Shown piece after piece: positions 22,221-33,874 of a stretch of 64,000 nt of DNA. The DNA is from Theristus sp. LFF4_11 (taxonomy: Eukaryota; Nematoda; Chromadorea; Monhysterida; Xyalidae). A model generated the notes under the pieces. The model was given only the letters and a program-made list of their open reading frames with translations, had not been told where the DNA came from and ran no database searches. The first letter of the stretch is position 1. Each line of letters opens with the position of its first letter. The stretch spans positions 1 to 64,000 of the forward strand of contig JASANC010002978.1 of assembly GCA_030248135.1 (NCBI GenBank), in the 5' to 3' direction. The translations under genes and the position numbers were made by a program.

Positions 22221-23483
22221 TAGAGTTGGTAAAAAACCGGTTTTTTACATTGCCAGGAAAAAAACCGGTTTCTTTTCCGTTTTAAAACCGTTTTAAAACC
22301 ATAAAAAACCGAATGCTTCCCAGCTCCTAAACTTTCCAGAACTTGGCACCTTGAACTCAAAATAGGAAATACCGTATTACCTCTATTAAACCCCCATGGG
22401 GGTTTATTTCTTCAGCGACTTCTGGGGGTGGGGGTTTATTTTTGGGGGGGGGGGATTATTTTTAAAGGGGGGGGGCGGGGGGGGGGTTTATTTGGAAACC
22501 ATTTTTAGGGGTGGGCAAAATGGCAAAAATACCTTCCATGGCAGGAAGGAAGTCGCAGAAACTTCTACTTTTCACAGAGATTTCCTTTGGTAACAGCCTT
22601 TTGTAATGAAATTACCGCCAACTCATCCCTTTGGGGCCTTTGGTAGCACAATTTCACCAATGTCACTGCATTCAGCCACTGAATTCGCTAGGTATGTGTT
22701 TCAAACAGGTTTCTAATAAACCCCCATGGGGGTTTATTTTTTGGGGGGGGATTATTTGGAAACTTGTCGAGGGGGTGGGGGTTTATTTTTGGGGGGGGGT
22801 TTAATTTTGGGGGGGTTTAATAGAGGTAATACGGTACATCAAAATTAGTGATTTTGAGCAGCGTAAAATGCTGTTTTCGGGCATACAACCGACCCAATTT
22901 GCTATTTTTGCCACCCAATGCTACCCAATTTTTTTGTTTCAAATCAAATCAATTTCGATTTTATTGGTTTCCAGCACGTTCAATAAATTGAAAACAAAGA
23001 CTGGGCAGTGACCGTGTAGGTGTGGAGCGCGGGGAGGGACGGTTGCAATAAGGGGACCGAATAGCCGACCCCGATTACGGGGCGAGATTTTCAGAACTGC
23101 AAAGTGAAACCAGTAGCGGATTGCGTTCGAAAAATAACATTTCATCAGTTAATCTTTGCAAATCGACAACATGATCAGTCAGTCTGCATATGCACTTAGT
23201 TTAGCAGTCACCTTGTCTTCATCGTATTTCACTTGAACCTTGCCACAAAAGCTTTTGCAAAATGATGCTTCACCAGTTCAGTTCGACACAGTTCACTGCA
23301 CCGTTTTTTTCAAAAATATAATTTTACATTTTATCAATAAAACGAAGAATTGTGATTTTTGGCCACGAAGTTTGAAAATTTTTAAGGTAAAAAACCGGTT
23401 CTTTATTTTTCAAGAAAAAAAACTGAAAAAAAACCGGTTTTAAAACGGAAAAGAAACCGGGTTTTTTTCCTGTGCCAACCCTA
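22221..23483. mobile_element. hAT-like non-autonomous transposon with 8-bp TSD
   Basis: Left end TAGAGTTGGTAAAAAACCGG, right end (reverse complement) TAGGGTTGGCACAGGAAAAA. Inner inverted blocks rich in AAACCGGTTT include TTTCTTTTCCGTTTTAAAAC on both sides. Direct repeats ATTTTAAG flank it exactly (22213-22220 and 23484-23491). An 8-bp duplication fits hAT (or P) elements. No transposase frame remains. Similar AAACCGGTTT pieces near 61565 may be a relic of another copy. Confidence 0.75.
22370..22836. mobile_element. G-rich MITE nested inside the hAT-like element
   Basis: A 467-bp element with ends TACCGTATTACCTCTATTAA and its exact inverse, consistent with a TA target site. It carries G-runs (up to about 9) near both ends and CCCCCATGGGGG palindromes. 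A second copy lies inverted at 59302-59771. It interrupts the element at 22221-23483, so it inserted later. Confidence 0.75.
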
Positions 23484-23491
23484 ATTTTAAG

Positions 23492-24362
23492 TAAACTACG
23501 CGTTTATACTTGATTTTCAGTGTATTTTTAGCATTATTTTGCTGTTTTTATAGCTTTTTAGCGTTTTAGCTATCTATCTATCAAATTTCAAAATTTTGAC
23601 CGCCCCCCCCAAATAGGAACCTACAGCGAGCGACTTCGTTGCGATTAGGATTAGGCTGAAGATCAGGAATCTACCACGGCCGGAGCGGAGAGGAGATGTA
23701 GGCAAATCAAACCCAAACCATCCCCATTCCCAAACCCAACCCAGCTCAGCAACCTGATGTTTCGATGAATTTTGCCCGGCCGGGCGGGCCGGGCTGGCTG
23801 GTTTGCTTGCTTACTTTTTTCAACCGCCTCTGTGTGTGACTGTTGTGCTGTCTATTTCCATGTTCCAATGAATCGACAGCAGACAAACAGAACAGACTTG
23901 AAACAGAATCTAAAATCAGCAAAAAACGATGCGACTGGATCTGGAATGACGCACGCATTCCGCGCATAGAAACGACGACCTGGCTAGACGTGTTTTTTTA
24001 CTGCTGTTTGGCGCTTGCATTTTCAGTGAACATTCGCGAATTTCAGTGTTCATGATGGAGAATCAAACTGCGCAGGTGGGTTCATTTCCACATATGTAAA
24101 TGTTTACGATCATTGTTCCGCTTTCCAAGTTCCGAGCAGCCACCACAGTTGACTGAACTGAACACCACGACACGAATACAAAGGTGTTGATGTGGCGTCT
24201 GGTTTGGTGGCATTGTGTGGAAATTGGAAATATACCATTGATTCAGACAAAACCTTCCCGTTGTCACCACGTTTTCAAATTTCACATTTCAGTCACGTTT
24301 GAAATACGGAGCTACTGGATGAGCAGACAGCAAAACTGGCCGTTGTTCGTGATCGTTACTCG
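23492..24362. other. intergenic region before the TIGAR-like gene
   Basis: About 870 bp. Contains a C-run near 23603 and a GC-rich patch (CGGCCGGGCGGGCCGGG) near 23779. A short open stretch starts with ATG near 24053 before a GT site, but I cannot tie it to a gene. Confidence 0.35.
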
Positions 24363-26377
24363 ATGGTGCTGTTCACGTTAACCGTTGTTAGGCAGTGAGG
24401 CAGCTTGCACCGCATTTTTCTTCTCCACGCTGAGTTACAGTATGGCCGAATAAATATGGCAGTCTCAATCAAGGCGAGATTAGTCACAGACTAGGAGTTT
24501 CCTTTCTCAAAAACGATAAGATATCCGCCAATCGAGTGTGCAAAGGTAGAAATAATGAACAGAATAGCCCGAATTACCAATTAATTTTCAGAAACATGTA
24601 AAATTTGACACGCAGTTGGGTTTCTGAGCAATTTTTTTCTTTGATTCAAATTTCGCGCGCTCCTTGCACCCTGAAAAAAGCTGCCATGTTTAAACGGTCA
24701 TACTGTATCAGTGTTCTTGATCTTGCTTGATCGATGATTCCAACTGAACGATTGAGCAGTTTCTATCTCGGTTGCAGTGGTGAGACGGACGCGAACGCGA
24801 CTGCAACGATCCAAGGCCAACAAGACTGGCCGCTAAACGACGCCGGGCGCGATCAGGCGCGCAAGCTCGGTCGTTGGTTTGCGTCGCAGCGAATGTTTCC
24901 GTTCACGCACGTGTTTTCGAGCGATCTGCAGCGCGCCACCGAAACGACCGCCTTGATTATGGAGGCGGCCGATGAACGGTGGACAACGTGCACGGCGCTG
25001 ATCAGCACGGACAGGCGACTGAGGGAACGCCACTATGGATGCATGCAAGGGCGGTCGTGTGATGAGCTGAAGGTATGCATGCGCACGGGCAGTTACTTGC
25101 AAAGTGCAACTGGCGCCGCCTGCAAACTCATTGACGCGCTTCGCAAATCTGCAGCGTCAGGCGAACGCGAACAACTGCAAAGTGAACGATTATTGTCCGA
25201 GTGGGTCTGAGTCGCGCGACACGATGCGCCGACGAGTGGGCGACTTTTTCGAGCAGCTTTGTGCGGCGTTACACTGCGAGTTGGCGGCGCCGTCAAGCGG
25301 CCGCAAACTGAGCGCTGCAGCTGACGACGTGGACGCCATGTACTGCGACGCTGTGCCACTGAATCTGCAGCCGGTGCGCAGCAGACATTCCAGCTCAAAG
25401 TTGCCCGTGCTGCGCCCACCACTGCTGGCGTCGTGCCCGGAAGAAACTGAATCAAAGGTGCGGTGCGTTCATTCAACGAACAATAATAACAAAACAAAAT
25501 TTCATGCCTAGTGCAATGCCGGTTGCGATGAACGTTGCACAAGAATGCTGATAGCATGAGCAACACAAAACAGGTCTGCATAAAAGCTCTGCTTATATGT
25601 TTCTCTGAAACAAAAACAAAACGAAACAAACAGGTTACCGAGCAAGATAACACAATGACGGTTGACGTTCAACGACATGCTGCAATGGTCGCTGGAGCGC
25701 TGTCGTGTACGTTTGAAGCGGGTGCTCAATTCGATGACGATGATGTGCACGATGAGCGTGTGGCGGAGGCTGTGCTGACGCTGGATGCTGCACAAGCACC
25801 AAGCACCGCTGAAGTCGTGGGCGCCGTGCAGAGTGCGTCGCACAGCAACGACGCCGCGACACCAACACCGCTCAGTGCACTGCCCTTGCTGTCGGTGGTC
25901 GCCGCGCAACGCATCAGCCGCGAGTTCTCATTGCACTCGATTTCGAGCGACGACAGCGGATTCCCGGAGAACGACGCGCACGTGTTGCTCGTGTCGCACG
26001 GGGGCCCGATCCGTGAGCTCGTGGCGCAGCTCGTTGACGCGCACGCCTGCGAGCTGCCGGCGGCCGCGCGACCACTGCGCTCCATACAGAACACGGCCTA
26101 CTCGCGCTTTGTGGTCAGTTATGAAACGGTGACACCGCCACTGATGCCAGCAAACGCCAACGGCGACAGCGACAATGCCAAGCGCAACGATGACGCCACA
26201 AATGCCATGACACTGGACGCCGCCGACCGCGCACACACGCACGTCGTCTGTCTCGAGCTGTCGGTCATCGATCATTTGCGTGTGGATGAGCACACGGACA
26301 CAACGGAGCACGCTGTGAAACGTGCAGCGCCAGCAAACGACACTCGGCAGCACTGTGACCAGCAGATTGCCTGTTGA
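24363..26377 (+). CDS. TIGAR-like fructose-2,6-bisphosphatase family protein
   Basis: Histidine phosphatase of the phosphoglycerate mutase superfamily. TIGAR acts on fructose-2,6-bisphosphate and related sugar phosphates; the substrate here is inferred. Exons: 24363-24394, 24778-25072, 25155-25457, 25634-26377; about 457 aa. The short first exon gives MVLFTLTVVRH, whose split His codon completes the catalytic RHGET (residues 10-14) only after splicing. Other active-site motifs: SSDLQRATET (Arg about 63), LRERHYG (Glu about 94), and LLVSHGG (second catalytic His about 332). Human TIGAR is about 270 aa. The extra length lies mainly between Glu94 and His332, in a low-complexity Ala/Ser/Asp-rich insert, and in the C-terminal extension. 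All core catalytic residues are present. Confidence 0.9.
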
Positions 26378-26902
26378 GTCGTTGTGCTCTGCGAGACTTT
26401 CGTGATCACCCACCGGTACACGTCTGCCGCTCAAGCATCCACTGAATGCTGTCTGTCCAGTCTGCTAAAAATACGTTTATTCGTTACTGAAAACGAAGCG
26501 AAAGCTTGAATGACCAGTTCTATGATGAAAAGAGATTTTTTGGCAAAATCGTTTTGTTTTACTAAGCCAACGATATTTTGTAACTCGATGCACATCAAAA
26601 CTTTTGGAAATAAAAAGTTGCACGCACTTTTCAATCCATCTTACAGATGGGTTGGAGAAGCAGCCAATCGGCCTGTCTGATTCAAACTTTTTGAATGAGT
26701 AAAACACACATTTGTACACACACAGAGGTTATGAAAAGCGCGTTTTCGTTCATTTTTTATCACACACTAGTTTTATCACGGAAAAATCACGGAGCTGCCG
26801 TGGCCTGTGCGTGAAAGGAAGCTGCGTGCCCGTTCAGTCGACTGAATGTTTTGCACCACTGAGAACATGATGAAAGCGCAAATGCACTGGAAACGTGTTG
26901 TT
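26378..26902. other. convergent 3' region between TIGAR-like and ZP genes
   Basis: The two genes point at each other across about 525 bp. An AATAAA at about 26609 could end the plus-strand gene. No other feature seen. Confidence 0.4.
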
Positions 26903-29487
26903 TCAGTTGTTGACTGTTGTTGTGCTGGCAGTGTTGCTGTCAACGTTGTCCGTGTGTTTGCTTCTCCTGCTCAGTCTGAGCAGATAAATGCACAAAATGA
27001 CGCCGAACAGTCCGAATGCGGATGAGATGACGAGCATCAGCGCAGCGCCGTGTCGCGCGACGCAGATTTTGTCCGAATGCACACGTCTGTTCGGTCCGTC
27101 GTCGCCTTTGGTCGGTCCAATAAATGCGTTGCTCAGTTCTTCTGTAAATTGAACAAAAACAACAGGTTGAGAAAACCAGCTGCGACGATCTACTGCATCA
27201 GCAGTGGCGTCACCTCGCAGGTATCGATTGAGGTCTTCGGATGGATCATCAAGCACAATCAGTTCGTCCGACACGTCGAGCTCGTAGTTGTCGGTGGCTG
27301 CGTCGATGGCTTCGTCGGAAGAAATGGTTGAGTTTGAGTATCTCAGCAGCTCCTCGCGGTAGAGCAGTGGATCGATTGCTCGACGAAATCGCTTGCGATA
27401 CGGCTTCAATGGAAGTCCTGGTCCGGGCGATTCGGGACAGTTTTCTGGTGGCTGTAATTCGAAAAGAAAGCGATAACAAAACTATGAAATGATGCTAACG
27501 GATCATGATTGTTACCGTCAATCCAGCACAGCCGTCGTTTGCTTTGATACAAATTTTGATCTGACAAGTGAACCGTGTTATGGTTTTGTCTGCAAATTTG
27601 AACACGTGTGACTCTTGAAATGCCATCGTTAAATCACGTGTGTAGTTCGGGGTCTGCATTACGTACTGGTCAATGCCGCAGCTGAAAGTACGGGAAGACA
27701 ACATTCATCGTTTACTTTTCTCAAAATAAGGTCAAGGTTAAGAGACAAATCGGACAGAATTCAAAAAAATACCCATTCTGATCGATGATTAGAATTCGAT
27801 TGCCCTGGCCGTCTTCAACGTAGCAATTCTGCACCAACATTCCATTCATATCTACGGTGGATGAGAAGCTCGTTTAGGGCAAGCAGCAATTTCTCACGTT
27901 AATAAAGCTGTGCAAGCGCAAACAGCGTTACCAGAGGGGCAGTGCCAGACGTGGTACACCGGTTCACCCACGACCGCATAGCGGATCTCCTCGCCAGTTG
28001 GTGAGCCCTTGCGAATGGTGTACGTGCACGTGGGCGCATCGAATGAGATTGGCACCTCCGTTGATCCCTGTGGACTGACTTCCAGCTGACGCGTCAGCTC
28101 GTTGACGCCTTCCGTGTAGAAACATTTCGCACAGAAGGTCTTGTCGACTTTCGTGACAAACTGTGGGTGCAGCTGTATTGATATGCACAGTCTGTACATG
28201 ATGCCGGCTGGGTTGAGCTGCAACAAAATGTGCGTTACTGAGGAGGTCGATTGAACACATTACTCAACAAATTTATTCAGATGCCAATGATAGATGAACA
28301 AAATTAGCGCACGATTTTGATCGACTACCACTGGTGGTCGTGGTAGATAAACAAACTTGTTCAGTAATAATTTGTTCAGTAGACGTTCATAGTGACATGA
28401 CATTAAAAAAATGCACGTGACCCTGAAGATACTGGCCACAAAGTCAACATGCGAAGTGTTTTCACAGGTTGGTTTAGTACAAACGATATTGCAGTTGGTC
28501 TAACATTTCGTTCGCGTGCTAGCCCGCAGGTTTCGTGGCCAATTGTGATTTTGTTGTCGTTCCTTGTGACACAGTCCGGGTCGTCGTGTCTTCCGATGAC
28601 GAACATATGACTCGGGTTACCCGACTCTGTGTCAACGCTCATCTCAACCTCGGTCTCACCGCAAAATATGCTCGGTAGCCCTGCCAGATCAAAGCACTGT
28701 GCACAAGAATTTGTGTTCAGAACCGCTGCTGCCTCCACCATTTGCGATTTTGTTCGATTTAAAAAAGCAAGAAGCGATCACGCTAAGAAATGGCTAAATC
28801 CATTCCAAAATTCATGCCATACCCAAATTCATTCTAGAATTTATTCGAAAATCCATTTTAGAACTAACTACAGCCAAAATCCATTTTAAAATTTTTAAAA
28901 TTGCAGAAAAGGCCAAGCGGAGCACCACGCAATTTTTGGCATGACAGGAAATTTTGACATGGCATAATTTGGATTATTTGCAAGGCATTGAAATTTGACA
29001 TTGATTTTTGCAAGCATGGATTTTGGTGTTTTTCAGTGTGATAGTATTGTGGATTTATTCAAACGTGTCCGGACTAAAATGACGTAATTTGCTTTAAAAA
29101 CGCTTGTTTGTCAAAGTACAGGCACTAAAATTTCAGTTTGGTGTGACTGATTCGACATTCACCATTTGTTTACGGGAAGAAATCGGCTAAACGGAAAGTC
29201 TGGTTTGCTGTGAACGGCTAGCGCATGTTTGGCGGCACATGACGTCATTTCAGTGGGACACGTTCAAAAAAATAGGTCATACATTATAAAACCAAATTCG
29301 CACAGACTTACCGAGAATTTTATTCGGGAACTCAATGCCGATAACGACGTGCATCTGAAACGACGGGTTTTCATTTCATTAGCAAAGGAAATTGAGTGAT
29401 AATAAGAATGTGAATGCAAAAACTTACCGTAGTAACGAACACAGCAAACGTTTCGCAAGCCAAATTTTTTATGAATGGAAGTTTCAT
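26903..29487 (-). CDS. cuticlin-like ZP-domain transmembrane protein
   Basis: ZP proteins of this type assemble into cuticle or apical extracellular matrix in nematodes. Exons (minus): 29487-29428, 29354-29312, 28680-28505, 28217-27932, 27851-27773, 27681-27516, 27451-26903; all phases agree, about 452 aa. The N-terminus is hydrophobic (possible signal peptide). The ZP module follows with paired cysteines, HPQFVTKVDK, CFYTEG and GEPVYHVWHC, as in cuticlins. After the ZP region is a basic furin-type cleavage site (KRFRR), then an acidic linker, one transmembrane helix (LMLVISSAFGLFGVILCIYLL) and a short basic tail. A stretch inside the last exon (about 27224-27153) looks like a 72-nt intron ending TTTACAG; being a multiple of three it may be retained or removed in frame. 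A MITE lies in intron 2. Confidence 0.92.
29044..29282. mobile_element. MITE with TGACGTCA near its end
   Basis: A 239-bp element in an intron of the ZP gene. Inverted ends: GGATTTATTCAAACGTGTCC at the left, and GACACGTTCAAAAAAATAGG at the right, each followed inward by ACGTCATTT-type sequence. A second complete copy is inverted at 63514-63754, and a lone end lies near 18421-18466. Confidence 0.75.
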
Positions 29488-30770
29488 CTTAGTTTTAAGT
29501 GAACTTCTAAACGCAGCAGCTGATGTACAATTGCTATATTAGTTGGCAACAGCAACGGTAGCGGTGCCAGGCAGTCACCCAAGTAGAGACTGTTGCTGTT
29601 GTGTTGGTGCTGTGTCGAATCAAACTAATCGGACTGGGGTGCTCATTTTGCACGCATACGTACGCAATCAAGATATGCTAAGTAGTATATATGTTCCACT
29701 ACTTGTTACGTAACGTCGGTGGAAGATCTGCAAGAATATTTGGTGAGCCTGAAGAGTGGCAATGCAACATTTTATCTGTCAGTCTCATGAACCTGGAAGC
29801 AACTTTTCAATGCTTGGCAAAACACACAAGCAAGAAAATGTATCCGTAGAAAAGTTCCCTGTCGCAAATATTCGATCGACGGAGTAAAAGTAAATACAAA
29901 ATGCGCAATGTAGAACAACAAAAAACGTTGAATGTGCAAATCAAAACATTACAACTAACATTACCACCGGACCAATATTAGTTTTTTAGTTGTCAAGTAT
30001 CTTTAAGTGCAAATCCAGACTAAGTATCGTGGTAGCGCCAGCAGCGTTTGAGGCATTTTGCAAATCATACATGTTGTGTACGCTTTTCGTTAAGTGACGA
30101 AAATAACCAGTCACTCGAGAGTTGAGCATCAAACCACCGTGATACCAGTCAGTTTATTTCTCAATGCACATGCAACCAACGTTGTTTACTAAACAATTTG
30201 CTATCGATAAGCGTGCATTAGATAGTGGATGTCCACTCATTTAGGTTGCGCACAAGATCGTGGTTGATCTAATTTTGAAAGATCCAAACGTAAACATCGA
30301 AAAATGATCACGACAAAAAAACAACTTAGTCAACATCATACGTAATGCTACTGCTAATAATGTTGGCGAGACGAGCGAGAAGTAAATAAAATCATGACTG
30401 GATGGATACAAACAACATGAAGAAAAAATGGTATCCAGTAAACGAGATTGCATTTCAACATGGTGCTACCGCGAAAGGGTAGGATTGCATCGGATTCGTT
30501 GACACCTATGGAAATGCGGACACGCCAAAAAGCAGTCACATGGAGCTGGTCGGTCTGCTTGACGGTGTCTGCTTGAACTGATGGTGATAACTGCACTCAA
30601 AGCAACCCAAGTTACAGAAACTGGTCATTTCATTGGATACCGCACCGATGTCACTAAAAGTTACCAATATCTGCAGGTGCCATGATGAGTGAGTTAACGA
30701 CGAATAAGTAAATAATGGGGATGTAAACAAATTACATTTCCCTCAAGTGCTCTATGTTGCATTCTTGTAG
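29488..30770. other. intergenic region upstream of the ZP gene
   Basis: About 1.3 kb, AT-rich, presumed promoter side of the ZP gene. Around 30480-30730 both strands hold short open frames with Cys-containing peptides, but no frame has convincing splice support. Confidence 0.35.
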
Positions 30771-30896
30771 TAGTGGACAACGGACACCTGAAGCAGCTGC
30801 GTGACATGGAAGACGATCAATCAGTGGACACAATGCAATGCTGCTCTGACGTACGATTTAGCCTGCTGACCGTGAAGTGGCTGTGGCAAGACCTAG
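30771..30896 (+). CDS. possible orphan exon
   Basis: Open stretch bounded by a TTGTAG acceptor and a GTGAAC donor, richer in G+C than its surroundings. In one frame it reads DNGHLKQLRDMEDD and SVDTMQCCSDVRF, which looks protein-like. No family recognised and no partner exon identified. It could be an upstream exon of the PDE4-like gene or of an unknown gene. Confidence 0.25.
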
Positions 30897-33747
30897 GTGA
30901 ACCTTTGTATCTGTGTCTCAGCCAGTCGAGCAATCGGTGCAAAGTAAATTTACCGACGCGTGTAAAATTGAAAACACAGAAACGTGATCCAACCACTTAA
31001 GATTAGGTGCGGGTTAGAAAGTAGATGGAAAAGGAAATGTCCAACGTCTATTACCGCGGTGTCATAATGTAAGCGTATTGCACATTTTGTCTGCAGATTC
31101 AATTGTTTGAGTGCAACGCAAATGGCATGCACATTTAAAAAAAATGCCCAATATTTTTTGTTTCAATAAATATATGTTTATACATTTTTAAATATTATAA
31201 TAATTTGTGCACGATACAGACTGCATGCATGGGTATGTATCACTTGGTGGGTGGGTGCTTCAAAATCTCTTGAGCAAATATTCTCTTACTACCCCGTATA
31301 TTTTCACAGATTAAGTTTGCCTAGTACCTCATCGCTCGTAATGCATGTACAATTTGTACATGTACGTGTTAGATTGCCTGATCTGGTTGGTACTTTTATT
31401 AAAGTATTTCTTTTTTATCGTCGAATAAATCTTGCAATGTGAACGTGCAAGTTGCCGGCACTAACAGCAGTAGAAAAAGCATGTTTTAGTTTGCCGTGGT
31501 ATTGATATGCAAAATGTTGATTACAAATCCCTTGGCTGCTGTTTTGGAATCCCTATAAATTTATATGAATACACATGAAACTACATAAAAAAGAATTAAA
31601 GTTTGCGTGTGATGCGTGAAAATTTGAAGAGGTGCCATATGGATTAAAACGGAAGAAAATGCGCACAGTGATAGCACCGAGGTTACCGGGCTAGGCGAGG
31701 CACGTTTGTTTGCATTCACAGACATTCATGTTTAGACAAACGCTCTCCGCGACAGAAAGAGAAATTGATAAAACAATACTTGCGCATCACCGAAACCCGC
31801 TGAAGAACGTTGCCCTTGTGCTCTCACAAAAATATTTTGAAAAAGAAATCTACTTGCGCGCTGTTACTTCAACAAATCAGAGCTTTTGTAATGATTTCCG
31901 ACACAGATACAACAAGAAGGCACACGCGGTGTGTGTACCAGTCCCCTTGATGGAGTGGACATCATCGCCACAAACTACATGGCGTCGTAGTAATGTGGCA
32001 CCATTGTGCTTTGCGGTAACGTCGCGCTTCGTCTCGCTGGTTTTAAACCATTTTACTTCGGACCACGTCACACTGCGAACTTATTGTGCAATAATTATTT
32101 CTTTTGCAGAATTCACCGAACAACTAAAAAACCTGACTCACGTAGCAGCTAAATGTGACAACTTTCAACCTGTATCGACTTCGCGTAACATGTGTCAGAA
32201 CATGACTGGAAGTCAGTTCTTCAGAGCCAAATGATTCACAAAAATTCAAGTACTACTGATACGCTACAAATCCAACAAAACAAAGTTTCCCGTGACAAAA
32301 GAATTCGATAGTACCTCACGTTACTTCTTCGTTCATCACTTTCACAACCTGTCATCCGCAGTTTACGTCTGAATGAATAACAACAGCATAATCAGGAATA
32401 CAACGACCCGAACGACAATCTATTATTTTTTAAAACGGTTTCTTCATTTTGAACATGATGTGATTCATTGATAAATAACATAACAATGTGGCAGCTTCTT
32501 AATACTAAAAATTAAATAGTCAATTAAACAGTTAGCTGCTGATCTGGTTCTGGTTTTCTTAATGTTTTCAAAGGTCAATGGATAACTCCTGGTAAAGAAG
32601 CCTGTGTCTCAAAGTTGAACTACAATGAACAAATCCTAAATATTTCGAAACGTCGTAAATATGTTTTATGAGTTAAATGCAGCAAAGACAATGATGCTAT
32701 TGCTTGTCAGTCTGTGGTAACATTTTACCGTTATATTCCGTTATTTTCCCGGTCGTAAACGCACATTAAAATTGCACTATAAACTGGGGAAAACAAGAAA
32801 ATTTTGACTCCAACAAAATAACGTTAGCTTTACTATGTGCATCCATATAATGTTGAGCAAAAGAATTATTGCTCCGTGTACAAGCTCAATATTTTGCTGT
32901 CGGTAGTAATGCTTGTGTTTTTTCAGTATCTTTCATAAAAACTGAGTCAGCGAAATCAATTTCGGCCTACGCTTGCAATCTCAAACACACGGATATGATC
33001 CAATTATGCACGTTTTTTTTTCAAACGTCAATGCAGGGCTCCTGCAATTTATTTTTCCCAATAAAATTTCGCTGTCTTCTTCTAACAATTTGACTTTCTT
33101 TCTTTCGTTCATTCTCACCAGAGTGCAGTTTTCATGTGAAAACCGAGTGTGTGGTTATTGTTTCTCTGGATCGTTCGCTCAGCGCTCGATCACTGCGAAC
33201 ATTCGTTCAGGCGCTTGGAGTTTGTATTTCAAGCAAGCAATGTTGCGGACAAGCGGACAAAACGCCGTAGGACGGCCTGAAAATGGCTTTAGTGGAACAG
33301 GGCTGCAGAGTTTTTCACATTTTCTTTTTGGCTGCTCTGTGTTATGATTCGGAGATGTAGATCACTTAACTTTTAAAATTAAAAAATCCTAGTGTTCTGG
33401 TTCTGAATTCCCTGTTTTTAAAATCCAAGCTACCGTTTGCATGAATGCAACTCTAAAACTTGCTTTACTATTCCAAATGTCGCTTATTATCTTGCATGTG
33501 CATGTAACGTGTACTCACATTACAGCAGAGGCTCTTGTCGCAAACATGTTTACATGCTTTGTACATTTTTATTGTCGCCCAACAAACAAGATAATGGCAA
33601 ATTTTATTTCTTATGTATCTGCTAACGGGCATCATTTGTACAGTTGCGCATCTGCGCCGGCAAACGTTTGCACTGAGCGCTGTCTGTTGGCATGTTCGAG
33701 ACAGCGACTCTGATTGTTGCTGCTGAAATACACAAGCGCGCTCACAG
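30897..33747. other. AT-rich stretch with one isolated ORF
   Basis: About 2.85 kb. A 174-codon frame (31710-32234, +) is the longest, with a TTTTGCAG acceptor inside it near 32109. It matches nothing I know and may be chance. The rest holds nothing I can name apart from the short palindrome ATGTACAATTTGTACAT near 31343. Confidence 0.35.
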
Positions 33748-33874
33748 ACAGATCAGACAGCCAGCCAACGGCAGAGTTCGTGCGTGGCGTGCAGCCAGCG
33801 CCCAAGCGCCGTCGAAAGGCTCCGAGCGGCAGTGTCCGCAGCGGAAAACCTCTGCGGCTCATTCGGCACTATCG
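33748..33874 (+). CDS. candidate alternative 5' exon of PDE4-like gene (weak)
   Basis: GC-rich exon-like block after a CTCACAG acceptor, ending before GTGTGC. In one frame it reads GVQPAPKRRRKAPSGSV and LRLIRHYR, basic and nuclear-signal-like, and the donor is in phase 2, the phase needed to join the common PDE4 exon at 58916. No in-frame ATG is present, so an upstream exon would be required. All three frames are open here, so the frame choice is uncertain. Confidence 0.3.
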
